From: an uncultured Collinsella sp.
Lineage (GTDB): Bacteria > Actinomycetota > Coriobacteriia > Coriobacteriales > Coriobacteriaceae
Assembly: GCA_902493145.1 (NCBI GenBank)
Contig: CABUOA010000019.1
Coordinates: 1 to 42,898 of the forward strand
Length of the DNA stretch: 42,898 bases
Direction: 5' to 3'
Made by a program: the position numbers and the translations under genes. Under the pieces are notes generated by a model. The model was not told the DNA's origin, made no database searches, and worked only from the letters and a program-made list of their open reading frames with translations. Below are positions 35,135 through 42,248 of the stretch, in pieces (position 1 is the stretch's first letter; every line of letters begins with the position of its first letter).

Positions 35135-35629
35135 TTACTTTCCTTCCTTCGCGGGCTTGAAGTCATAGGTGGGCTTCAACTTGCACTTTTTAACATCAGA
35201 GAAATCGAGGGTTACAGACTCGCCGTCCTCGAGCTCGAGGGTCACGTTCGTCTCGGTGGCGGCGGCAATCTTGCCGGCGTACTTGCGACGGCCCTCGGTG
35301 GCGGTGGAGGTGAGCTCGCAGTTCTCGCCCACAAAGCGGGCAAAGTCACTCGGGCGGCGCAGCGGGCGCGCCATACCCGGGCTCGACACCTCGAGCGTAT
35401 AGCTCGAAGAGATGGGGTCGAGCTCCTCAATCACATCGCCGACCCATTTGGTGTTGGCCGTGACGTCATTGAGCGACAGGCTCTGACCCTCGGCACCCTC
35501 GATACGCACACGCACGCAGGGGGCCTTGGTGGCACCCACGAGCTCAACGTCGACGATGTCGACATCGTGCTGGGGAGCAACGGCCTCGAGCGCGTCGATG
35601 ATCGCCTGTTCGGTCTTGGTCTTGACCAT
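35135..35629 (-). CDS. rimP: Ribosome maturation factor RimP
   Basis: Assists assembly of the 30S subunit. The 164-residue protein has VDIVDVELVGATKAPCVRVRIEG near 24, and YTLEVSSPGMARPLRRPSDFARFVG near 80, the RimP signature. An SH3-like C-terminal domain (VTLELEDGESVTLDF) follows. The ATG at 35627-35629 has ggaggtg 7 bases upstream; longer in-frame starts lie in the leader terminator. It is the first gene of the rimP-nusA-infB operon. Confidence 0.95.
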   Translation of the reverse strand: MVKTKTEQAIIDALEAVAPQHDVDIVDVELVGATKAPCVRVRIEGAEGQSLSLNDVTANTKWVGDVIEELDPISSSYTLEVSSPGMARPLRRPSDFARFVGENCELTSTATEGRRKYAGKIAAATETNVTLELEDGESVTLDFSDVKKCKLKPTYDFKPAKEGK

Positions 35630-35649
35630 TGCGGCACCTCCATCCATAC

Positions 35650-35682
35650 AAAAAAGAAGCGGGGCCGAAACCCCACTTCTTT
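35650..35682 (-). terminator. Leader terminator (attenuator candidate) upstream of rimP
   Basis: On the minus strand there is an 11-12 bp stem with one mismatch (35653-35664 with 35671-35682), loop tttcgg, followed by TTTTTT (35650-35655). It lies between the promoter at 35708-35736 and the rimP ribosome-binding site at about 35637-35641. Confidence 0.8.
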
Positions 35683-35707
35683 CAATTACAACTTCATTTG
35701 CAAGCAA

Positions 35708-35736
35708 ACTATACCAATACCTGCACAAACGTGCAA
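35708..35736 (-). promoter_or_regulatory. Promoter of the rimP-nusA-infB operon
   Basis: The -35 TTGCAC (35731-35736) and -10 TATAGT (35708-35713) are spaced by 17 bases on the minus strand. Transcription should begin near 35701, giving a leader of about 70 bases that includes the hairpin at 35653-35682. Confidence 0.75.
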
Positions 35737-35826
35737 CCACAACACAAACCCGCAGGTCAGCGTGAGCACAGGTTCTCCACAAGAAATGGATAATTGGGTG
35801 TTGTCGTAAGTATCCTTAACCAAATA

Positions 35827-35863
35827 GAGGGGCGACTCCCTGCAGAATCGTCCCTCGCTTTTT
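35827..35863. terminator. Hairpin downstream of leuS
   Basis: A 9-bp stem with one G-U pair (35827-35835 with 35848-35856) lies 30 bases after the leuS stop. The T run (35859-35863) is on the plus strand, while leuS is on the minus strand, so as a leuS terminator it has only a weak U tract. Confidence 0.5.
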
Positions 35864-35886
35864 GATGTCAGCTATGCGCGCAGCGC

Positions 35887-38463
35887 TTACTTGACCACCA
35901 GGTTAACCAGCTTGCCGGGCACGCAGATGGCCTTGACGACCGTCTTGCCCTCGAGCCACTTGGTAACGGCTTCCTCGGCGGCAGCCTGCATCTCCTCGTT
36001 GGAGGCGTCGCGGGCGACGTCGATGCGGCCACGGACCTTGCCGAGCACCTGTACGACGATCTGCACCGTGTCCTCGATGGACTCGGCCAAGTCGAACTCG
36101 GGCCAGGCGGCGGTGTAGGCATTGCCCTCGCAGCCGAGCGCCTCGTGCCACAGCTCGTCGGCCCAAAACGGGCAGATGGGGGCAAGGACGCTCACGATAT
36201 CCTTAGCCAAGCCGTAGCACAGCGCCTTGTCGCGGTCAGTACCCTCGGTGGCGTTGAGGTAGGCGCTCGCCGCGTTAACGAGTTCCATGACGGCCGAGAT
36301 GGCGGTGTTGAACTGGCCGCGATCGAAGTCCTCGGTGCACTTGGCGATGGTCCGGTGACGCTCGCGATAGAGCTTCATCGCAACCTCGTCGAGCGCGGAC
36401 TTGTCGAAGGCCACGTTGGCGTCGCCGGACTGGACGAGCTGCCACACGATACGCCAGGCGCGCTTGATGAAGCGGTTGGCGCCCTCAACGGCCTTGGGAT
36501 CCCAGTCGAAGTCCTTCTCGGGCGGGGCGATAAACAAGATCGCCAGACGCATGGTGTCGGCGCCGTAGGGCTCGATGACCGAGCTCGGGGGCACGACGTT
36601 GCCCTTGGACTTGGACATGGTGTCGCCGTTCTCGTCCTTGACCATGCCCTGGCACAGCAGGTTGGTGAAGGGCTCGTCCACACTCAGCAGGCCCAGGTCG
36701 CGCAGTGCCTTGGTAAAGAAGCGGCTGTAGAGCAGGTGCAGAATGGCGTGCTCGATGCCGCCGATGTAGTTATCGACGGGCATCCAACGATCGGCAGCCT
36801 CGCGGGAGAAGGGCAGCTCGGTGTTGTGCGGGTCGGTATAGCGCAGGTAATACCAGCTGGAGCAAGTGAAGGTGTCCATGGTATCGGTCTCGCGCTTGGC
36901 CGGGCGGCCGCAGACCGGGCAGGTGGTCTCGTAGAACTCCTTGCACTCGGCGAGGGTCTCGCCGGCGCCCAGGTCCAGGTTCTCGGGCAGCGTCACCGGC
37001 AGCTGGTCCTCGGGCACGGGCACGATGCCGCAGTGCTCGCAGTGGATGGCCGGGATGGGGTTGCCCCAGTAACGCTGACGGCTGATGAGCCAGTCGCGCA
37101 GGCGGAACTCGACCTTGCGACGGCCGCAGCCCATGGCCTCGAGGTCGGCCACGATGGCAGCCTCGCCCTCAGAGTGCTTGCCGCCGCGCATGCCGGTGTA
37201 CTTGCCGGACTGGACGAGCGTGCCCTCGGCAGCGTGGGCGCAATCCCAGTCGACGGTCTCGGCATGGAAGGTATCGATGGTCTCGCCGTTGGCCTCGACG
37301 GCAGCGCGGTCGTCATCGTCCAGGATGATCGGCACGATCGGCAAATCATACTTGCGTGCGAACTCAAAGTCGCGCTGGTCGCCGCAGGGAACGGCCATGA
37401 CGGCGCCGGTGCCGTAGTCGGCAACAACGTAGTCGGCAACCCACACGGGGACCTTCTCGCCGTTGACCGGGTTCACCACGTAGCGGCCGGTAAAGGCACC
37501 GTGCTTCTCGAGGGTGCCCTGGGCACGTTCGACGGCGGAGATATGCTTGGAGTCCTCGACGATCTTGGTCACGGCCTCCTCGTACTCCGTACCCTCGACG
37601 AGCTCGTGCAGACGCGCGTACTCGGGAGCCAGGACAAAGAAGGAGACACCGAAGAGCGTGTCGGCTCGCGTGGTGAAGACGGTGATCTTACCCTCGTCGC
37701 CCTCGATGGGCTCGCCATCCTGGTCGCACAGGGTAAAGTCGACCTCGGCGCCCTCGGAACGACCGATCCAGTTGGCCTGCATCTGCTTGACGCGCTCGGG
37801 CCAGCCGGGGAGCTTCTCCAGGTCATCGAGCAGCTCCTGAGAGTACTCGGTAATCTTGAAGTACCACTGCTCCAGGTCGCGCTTCTCGGGCTCGGTGCCG
37901 CAGCGCCAGCACTTGCCCTCGGTGACCTGTTCGTTGGCCAGAACGGTCTTGCAGGTGGGGCACCAGTTGACCGGGTTCTTCTTGCGGTAAACCAGGCCCT
38001 TTTCCCACAACTTCTCAAAGATCCACTGACCCCAACGGTAATAATCGGGGCTGCAGGTCTTGACCATGCGATCCAGATCGTAGGAGAAGCCCATGCGCTT
38101 CATCGTGGCGAGAGCCTGGTCCATGTTCTTATACGTCCAGGCGGCAGCCTGCGTGTTGTGCTTGATGGCGGCGTTCTCGGCAGGCAGGCCAAAGGCGTCA
38201 AAGCCGATGGGGTGCAGCACATCGTAGCCGCGCATGCGGGCCTGACGGGCCATGGCATCGCCGATGGTATAGTTGCGCGCGTGGCCCATGTGCAGGTCGC
38301 CCGACGGATACGGGAACATCTCGAGCACGTACTTCTTGGGCTTGCTGGCGTCGGTGTCGACGGCAAAGAGGTTGGAGTCCTCCCAGGCCTTCATCCACTT
38401 GGACTCAATGGCCTGCGCGTCGTAGGCAGGGATCTCATCCTTATGATCTGTGCAATCGCACAT
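35887..38463 (-). CDS. leuS: Leucyl-tRNA synthetase
   Basis: Charges tRNA-Leu. The 858-residue class I synthetase has the HIGH-type motif in MFPYPSGDLHMGHARNYTIGD near 50, and HPIGFDAFGLPAENAA. It also has CXXC zinc-knuckle pairs (NWCPTCKTVLANEQV and CWRCGTEP), a CP1 editing domain (about 220-420), and the KMSKS-type loop as TMSKSKGNVVPPS near 620. A C-terminal anticodon-binding region completes it. aaaggag precedes the ATG at 38461-38463. A 119-bp palindrome lies immediately upstream. Confidence 0.97.
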   Translation of the reverse strand: MCDCTDHKDEIPAYDAQAIESKWMKAWEDSNLFAVDTDASKPKKYVLEMFPYPSGDLHMGHARNYTIGDAMARQARMRGYDVLHPIGFDAFGLPAENAAIKHNTQAAAWTYKNMDQALATMKRMGFSYDLDRMVKTCSPDYYRWGQWIFEKLWEKGLVYRKKNPVNWCPTCKTVLANEQVTEGKCWRCGTEPEKRDLEQWYFKITEYSQELLDDLEKLPGWPERVKQMQANWIGRSEGAEVDFTLCDQDGEPIEGDEGKITVFTTRADTLFGVSFFVLAPEYARLHELVEGTEYEEAVTKIVEDSKHISAVERAQGTLEKHGAFTGRYVVNPVNGEKVPVWVADYVVADYGTGAVMAVPCGDQRDFEFARKYDLPIVPIILDDDDRAAVEANGETIDTFHAETVDWDCAHAAEGTLVQSGKYTGMRGGKHSEGEAAIVADLEAMGCGRRKVEFRLRDWLISRQRYWGNPIPAIHCEHCGIVPVPEDQLPVTLPENLDLGAGETLAECKEFYETTCPVCGRPAKRETDTMDTFTCSSWYYLRYTDPHNTELPFSREAADRWMPVDNYIGGIEHAILHLLYSRFFTKALRDLGLLSVDEPFTNLLCQGMVKDENGDTMSKSKGNVVPPSSVIEPYGADTMRLAILFIAPPEKDFDWDPKAVEGANRFIKRAWRIVWQLVQSGDANVAFDKSALDEVAMKLYRERHRTIAKCTEDFDRGQFNTAISAVMELVNAASAYLNATEGTDRDKALCYGLAKDIVSVLAPICPFWADELWHEALGCEGNAYTAAWPEFDLAESIEDTVQIVVQVLGKVRGRIDVARDASNEEMQAAAEEAVTKWLEGKTVVKAICVPGKLVNLVVK

Positions 38464-38486
38464 ATCAGCTCCTTTAATCTTTAATG

Positions 38487-38605
38487 GGGTCGGTCGGCTT
38501 AGCTTTATTCGCTACTGCGGACAGTCCTGCGCAAGACGAAGAGCACATTAAGTGCTCTTCTTTGCGTGCGGAACTTGTAGCGAACAAAGCTAAGCCGCCC
38601 GACCC
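38487..38605. repeat. 119-bp palindromic element upstream of leuS
   Basis: Arms 38487-38515 and 38577-38605 are inverted repeats matching at 27 of 29 positions. Inside is a second perfect hairpin, gaagagcac with gtgctcttc (38538-38546 with 38552-38560). As RNA on the minus strand it would form one long hairpin ending about 10 bases before the leuS ribosome-binding site. As DNA it resembles a small MITE. Confidence 0.7.
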
Positions 38606-38640
38606 TAAGGTTAACTTGACTGATGATAGCAAATACAACA

Positions 38641-38673
38641 AGCGAGATGCCTGCGACTTGCAGGCATCTCGCT
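38641..38673. terminator. Strong hairpin, probable guaB terminator
   Basis: A perfect 14-bp stem (38641-38654 with 38660-38673, agcgagatgcctgc and its complement) and a 5-base loop. T-rich but interrupted tails follow on both strands. It lies between guaB and leuS, both minus-strand genes. Confidence 0.65.
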
Positions 38674-38730
38674 TTATCTAAATAACGTGGTTGAAACTCA
38701 ACCTTTATGTGCAGCCCGTTCTAGAAACAA

Positions 38731-38832
38731 CGGGTTTTCCAGGTGCCGCAGGTTGCCGTGAAAGAGGAGCGCCGCGTACTTAGGTACGCAAGCGACGGTT
38801 TGAACGGCAAGATGCGGTGCCTGGGAAAGCCG
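38731..38832. repeat. 102-bp imperfect palindrome abutting the guaB stop
   Basis: Arms of 29 bases (38731-38759 with 38804-38832) agree at 23 of 29 positions, and two further pairs are G-U type. Inside, gcgtac-ttag-gtacgc forms a perfect small hairpin. The structure ends one base from the guaB stop codon at 38834-38836. Together with the two neighbouring hairpins it fills most of the 370-bp guaB-leuS gap. Confidence 0.6.
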
Positions 38833-38833
38833 C

Positions 38834-40345
38834 TTATCGATAAGACACAGACTGCTGGGAGTCCTTTACGACTACGTCGTGGGCGCCGCCTTCGACGATG
38901 GAGGTGGAGCTCACCAGGGTCAGGCGTGCCTTTTCTTGGAGTTCGGGGATCGAGAGGGCACCGCAGTTGCACATCGTGGACTTGACCTTGTAGAGCGTGC
39001 CGCCCACGCCGTCCTTGAGGGAACCGGCATAGGGAACGTAGGAGTCGACGCCCTCGACGAAGCTGAGCTTCGCCGCGCCGCCCAGGTCGTAGCGCTGCCA
39101 GTTGCGAGCACGCGCAGAACCCTCGCCCCAGTACTCCTTCATGTACTGGCCGTTGACGTTGACGCGCTCGGTCGGGCTCTCGTCAAAGCGGGCGAAGTAA
39201 CGGCCCAACATCATAAAGTCGGCACCCATAGCAAGGGCGAGCGTCATGTGGTAGTCGTATACGATACCGCCGTCGGAGCACACGGGCACGTAGACGCCGG
39301 TCTCCTCGTAGTACTCGTCGCGAGCGCGGCAGACGTCGATCAGCGCGGTGGCCTGGCCACGGCCAATGCCCTTGGTCTCGCGGGTAATGCAAATGGAACC
39401 GCCGCCGATACCGACCTTGATGAAGTCGGCACCGCAGTCGGCCAGGAAGCGGAAGCCCTCGGCGTCGACGACGTTACCGGCACCGACCTTGACGTCCTCG
39501 CCGTAGTTGGCGCGGATCCACTCGATGGTGCGCTTCTGCCACTCGCTGAAGCCCTCGGAAGAGTCAATGCACAGGACATCGGCACCAGCCTCGATGAGCA
39601 GCGGCACGCGCTCGGCATAATCGCGGGTATTGATACCGGCGCCGACCATGTAGCGCTTGTCGTTATCGAGCAGCTCGTTGGGGTTGGTCTTGTGGCTGTC
39701 GTAGTCCTTGCGGAAGACGATGCCCATAAGGTGATCGTTGTCGTCGACGATAGGCAGAGCGTTGAGCTTGTTGTCCCAGATGACGTCGTTGGCAACCTTG
39801 AGGCTAATGTTCTTGTCGCCCACGATGAGCTGCTCACGCGGGGTCATGAACTCGGAGACCTTCTTCTGGTGGTCATCGCGGCTGGGGCGATAGTCACGGC
39901 TGGTGACGATACCCAGGAGCTTGCCCTTGGGAGTGCCGTCGTCGGTTACCGGCATGGTGGAGTGACCGGTCTTCTCCTTGAGCTCGATGACCTGCTCCAT
40001 GGTCATATCGGGGGTCAGCGTGGAATCGGACTGAACAAAGCCGGCCTTGTGATCCTTGACGGCCTTGACCATAGCGGCCTCGGACTCGGGGGTCTGGGAA
40101 CCGTAAATGAAGGACAGGCCACCCTCGGTAGCGAGCGCGACACCCATGTCGACGCCCGAGACGGACTGCATGATGGCGGAAACCATGGGGATGTTCAGGG
40201 TGATTGCCGGCTTCTCACCGCGCTTGAAGCGGGTTAGCGGCGTCTTAAGAGAGACGTTGTTGGGGATGCACTGCGAGGACGAGTAGCCAGGGACCAGCAG
40301 ATACTCCGAAAACGTGTGGGACTCACCGGGAAAGAACGTAGCCAT
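38834..40345 (-). CDS. guaB: IMP dehydrogenase
   Basis: Oxidises IMP to XMP, the committed step of GMP synthesis. The 503-residue protein has the TIM-barrel start (LNIPMVSAIMQSVSG), two CBS domains (about 95-225), and the catalytic loop IGGGSICITRETKGIGRGQ with the active cysteine near 312. The flap region (SARARNWQRYDLGG) follows. Two positions in the loop differ from the commonest GPGSICTTR form. The ATG has aaaggag upstream. Confidence 0.93.
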   Translation of the reverse strand: MATFFPGESHTFSEYLLVPGYSSSQCIPNNVSLKTPLTRFKRGEKPAITLNIPMVSAIMQSVSGVDMGVALATEGGLSFIYGSQTPESEAAMVKAVKDHKAGFVQSDSTLTPDMTMEQVIELKEKTGHSTMPVTDDGTPKGKLLGIVTSRDYRPSRDDHQKKVSEFMTPREQLIVGDKNISLKVANDVIWDNKLNALPIVDDNDHLMGIVFRKDYDSHKTNPNELLDNDKRYMVGAGINTRDYAERVPLLIEAGADVLCIDSSEGFSEWQKRTIEWIRANYGEDVKVGAGNVVDAEGFRFLADCGADFIKVGIGGGSICITRETKGIGRGQATALIDVCRARDEYYEETGVYVPVCSDGGIVYDYHMTLALAMGADFMMLGRYFARFDESPTERVNVNGQYMKEYWGEGSARARNWQRYDLGGAAKLSFVEGVDSYVPYAGSLKDGVGGTLYKVKSTMCNCGALSIPELQEKARLTLVSSTSIVEGGAHDVVVKDSQQSVSYR

Positions 40346-40538
40346 GTTTCTCCTTTTTCCATGCGACCGGTCGGCTGCAGGCCTCGTAGGACCCAGCCCA
40401 ACCTTGGGCGCCCAATACTGGGGAAGTATCTTAACGCACTTTGACTGCTACAATGCATGATTTAAGAAGAGCACACGAGGGTTTGACGCAGGCTTTGCGT
40501 TTACCCAGCAAACACTTTAGCGGGGAGACGTGGAGCAC

Positions 40539-40886
40539 ATGGAGTACAAGACGACGGCAAAGCTGGTCATTCAAGCGTGCGACAAAGACCTGCCAGGCGT
40601 GTTCGGCCATGGCTGTGTCTTGCTGCTGCAGGGCATCGCCCGCGAGCACTCGCTCAACCGCGCCGCCAAGAGCATGGGCATGGCGTATTCCAAGGCCTGG
40701 CGCATCGTAAACGAGGCCGAAGGTCAGCTGGGATGCAAACTCATCGAGCGCGACGGCGCCCGCGGATCATCGCTCACCCCCGCCGGCGAGCGAGCCATAG
40801 CGGTCTACGAGGAGCTGCAGGCCGACATCAACAACGTCATCGCCTCAAAAGCCGACGACCTCATCGCCAGCATCAATGCAGGGTAG
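40539..40886 (+). CDS. ModE-type winged-helix transcriptional regulator
   Basis: A protein of about 115 residues with the ModE/LysR-like winged helix: LLLQGIAREHSLNRAAKSMGMAYSKAWRIVNEAEGQLG, then LIERDGARGSSLTPAGERAIAVYEEL. In ModE this domain binds DNA in response to molybdate held by C-terminal TOBE domains. Those are absent here, so molybdate sensing by this protein alone is doubtful. It is transcribed divergently from guaB, with about 190 bp between. Starts: ATG at 40539-40541 (preferred) or GTG at 40530-40532, which sits too close to its gggga site. Confidence 0.82.
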   Translation: MEYKTTAKLVIQACDKDLPGVFGHGCVLLLQGIAREHSLNRAAKSMGMAYSKAWRIVNEAEGQLGCKLIERDGARGSSLTPAGERAIAVYEELQADINNVIASKADDLIASINAG

Positions 40887-40939
40887 TCCTTTTAGGCGGT
40901 TTTTAGCCCACAGCGCCCTCGGGTTGAGGCTCGCGCCAC

Positions 40940-41088
40940 AAAACGGGCCCATCTACTACGTTTAGTTGAATACCCACGACTATACCGGACATTATGAAAA
41001 TAAAACCGCTGGTAAACCGCTTGGTAATTTTCAAAATAGGCGGGTGTGGTCGAACCCTATTGCTTAAACGTAGTAAATAGGCCGTTTT
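40940..41088. mobile_element. MITE-like element with terminal inverted repeats
   Basis: A 149-bp non-coding stretch bounded by imperfect inverted repeats: 40940-40964 (aaaacgggcccat, then tactacgttta) and 41065-41088 (taaacgtagta, then aataggccgtttt). The 11-bp core tactacgttta is perfect. The interior is more AT-rich than the flanks and contains a smaller inverted repeat (gaaaat with attttc). No coding frame is visible. This is the only content of the gap between the ModE-type gene and the PLP-protein gene. Confidence 0.55.
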
Positions 41089-41109
41089 CGTGACACAGAC
41101 CCCGATTAG

Positions 41110-42102
41110 CTACTTGCGAAGGGCGTTATCGAGAGTGGCAGCCACCTGCAGGGGATCGTCGGTACCGGCGAAGAGGCGGATGGTGCTCCCCTGCTTGCCG
41201 CGTGGAGCCGAAAGGCGCGTCGTTGCGCCGCCGGCGGGCGATGTGCGGAATTCGTCCGGCAGTATGCTGAATAATTCACCCGCGATGCAGTCCATCAGGT
41301 CAAACTCTACTGCCGGGCCAAAACCGTGCTCCAGGATGCCGGTCGCGATGGCATGGTCGGGATGCGAGGTCAGCCCGGGATAGCGCACGTTGCATACCAT
41401 CTCGTTGGCGGCCAGATACTCGGCCAGCGCACGGGCGCGATCGAAGTGCGCCTGCATGCGAGCATCAAGCGAGGACAACCCGCGCTCCAGCACGCCGGCC
41501 TCCTCGGCAGACAGGTCAAGAGCAGGCGCACCGCAGTCCACAAGCAGCGCGTGCGAGCACTCGGCAGCGGCATCCACGCGATGGCGCTTGAGTTGCGAGC
41601 GCGCCACCGAAGCGGCGACGAGTTTGCGCGGCGCAACGCCGGCACACACACGGTCGAGCGCCTCGAGCGAAAGCACGGCGCCCAGACGCAGCGGGTTGCA
41701 CCCAAAGACGCCTGACACAGTGTTATCAACCACGAGCAGCGCATGCGCCTCGCGAGCCGCGCGCCCCAGAGCACGAAGATCGGGCACACGCAGACCAAAC
41801 CCGCCGATGGAGTTGACGAACCACCACAGGTGCGGCCCCTCGGCATCAAACGAAGCGTCAAAGCCCTCAGACGCAGCAGCAAACGCCGCAGCCGCGGGCT
41901 CCCCCACCAGCGCAACATCGCAGCCATCAAAGCCGCAGGCAAACGCATCGGCAAAATCGTCCGCAAAGGCCACCAGGCGGTCACCGGGACGCACAATACG
42001 CAGTAGCGACAGAGCCGCCGGCACATGCGGCGCTGCAGCAAGACGCGCCTCACGCGCGCCGGCCCTTGCAGCCCAGGCCTCTTCTAGCTGCTGTACATCC
42101 AC
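41110..42102 (-). CDS. PLP-fold Cys/Met-metabolism-type protein, probable pseudo-enzyme
   Basis: A 330-residue protein resembling cystathionine gamma-synthase/beta-lyase enzymes. LLVVDNTVSGVFGCNPLRLGA matches the strand with the PLP-binding Asp, RGLSSLDARMQAHFDRA the helix after the active site, YPGLTSHPDHAIA the substrate region, and GSTIRLFAGTDDP the end. The segment that normally reads S-x-T-K with a following GH reads SLEALDRVCAG, so the Schiff-base lysine appears to be missing. I chose GTG at 42100-42102, with aaggga 9 bases upstream; ATG at 42120 is possible. A terminator lies immediately upstream. Confidence 0.7.
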   Translation of the reverse strand: MDVQQLEEAWAARAGAREARLAAAPHVPAALSLLRIVRPGDRLVAFADDFADAFACGFDGCDVALVGEPAAAAFAAASEGFDASFDAEGPHLWWFVNSIGGFGLRVPDLRALGRAAREAHALLVVDNTVSGVFGCNPLRLGAVLSLEALDRVCAGVAPRKLVAASVARSQLKRHRVDAAAECSHALLVDCGAPALDLSAEEAGVLERGLSSLDARMQAHFDRARALAEYLAANEMVCNVRYPGLTSHPDHAIATGILEHGFGPAVEFDLMDCIAGELFSILPDEFRTSPAGGATTRLSAPRGKQGSTIRLFAGTDDPLQVAATLDNALRK

Positions 42103-42124
42103 ACGGCACCGTCCCTTCATAAGC

Positions 42125-42160
42125 AAAAACCCACGATGCGGGTGTTCCCCGCATCGTGGG
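42125..42160 (-). terminator. Intrinsic terminator after the epimerase-like gene
   Basis: A perfect 13-bp stem (42130-42142 with 42148-42160, cccacgatgcggg and its complement) with a 5-base loop is followed by TTTTT on the minus strand (42125-42129). It ends about 8 bases before the ribosome-binding site of the PLP-fold protein gene. Confidence 0.88.
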
Positions 42161-42248
42161 CAACGGCTGCAGTATAGCGCCGATGGGCGACGAAGCGCCT
42201 AGATGCTGAGCGTGTGATAGGTCACGCTCGCACCCGGAGCGTCAACGG

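Noticed and set aside
38464..38833. T-box riboswitch in the leuS leader
   Set aside because: I could not find the T-box consensus (AGGGTGGNACCGCG type) or a terminator/antiterminator pair on the minus strand; only simple palindromes are present.
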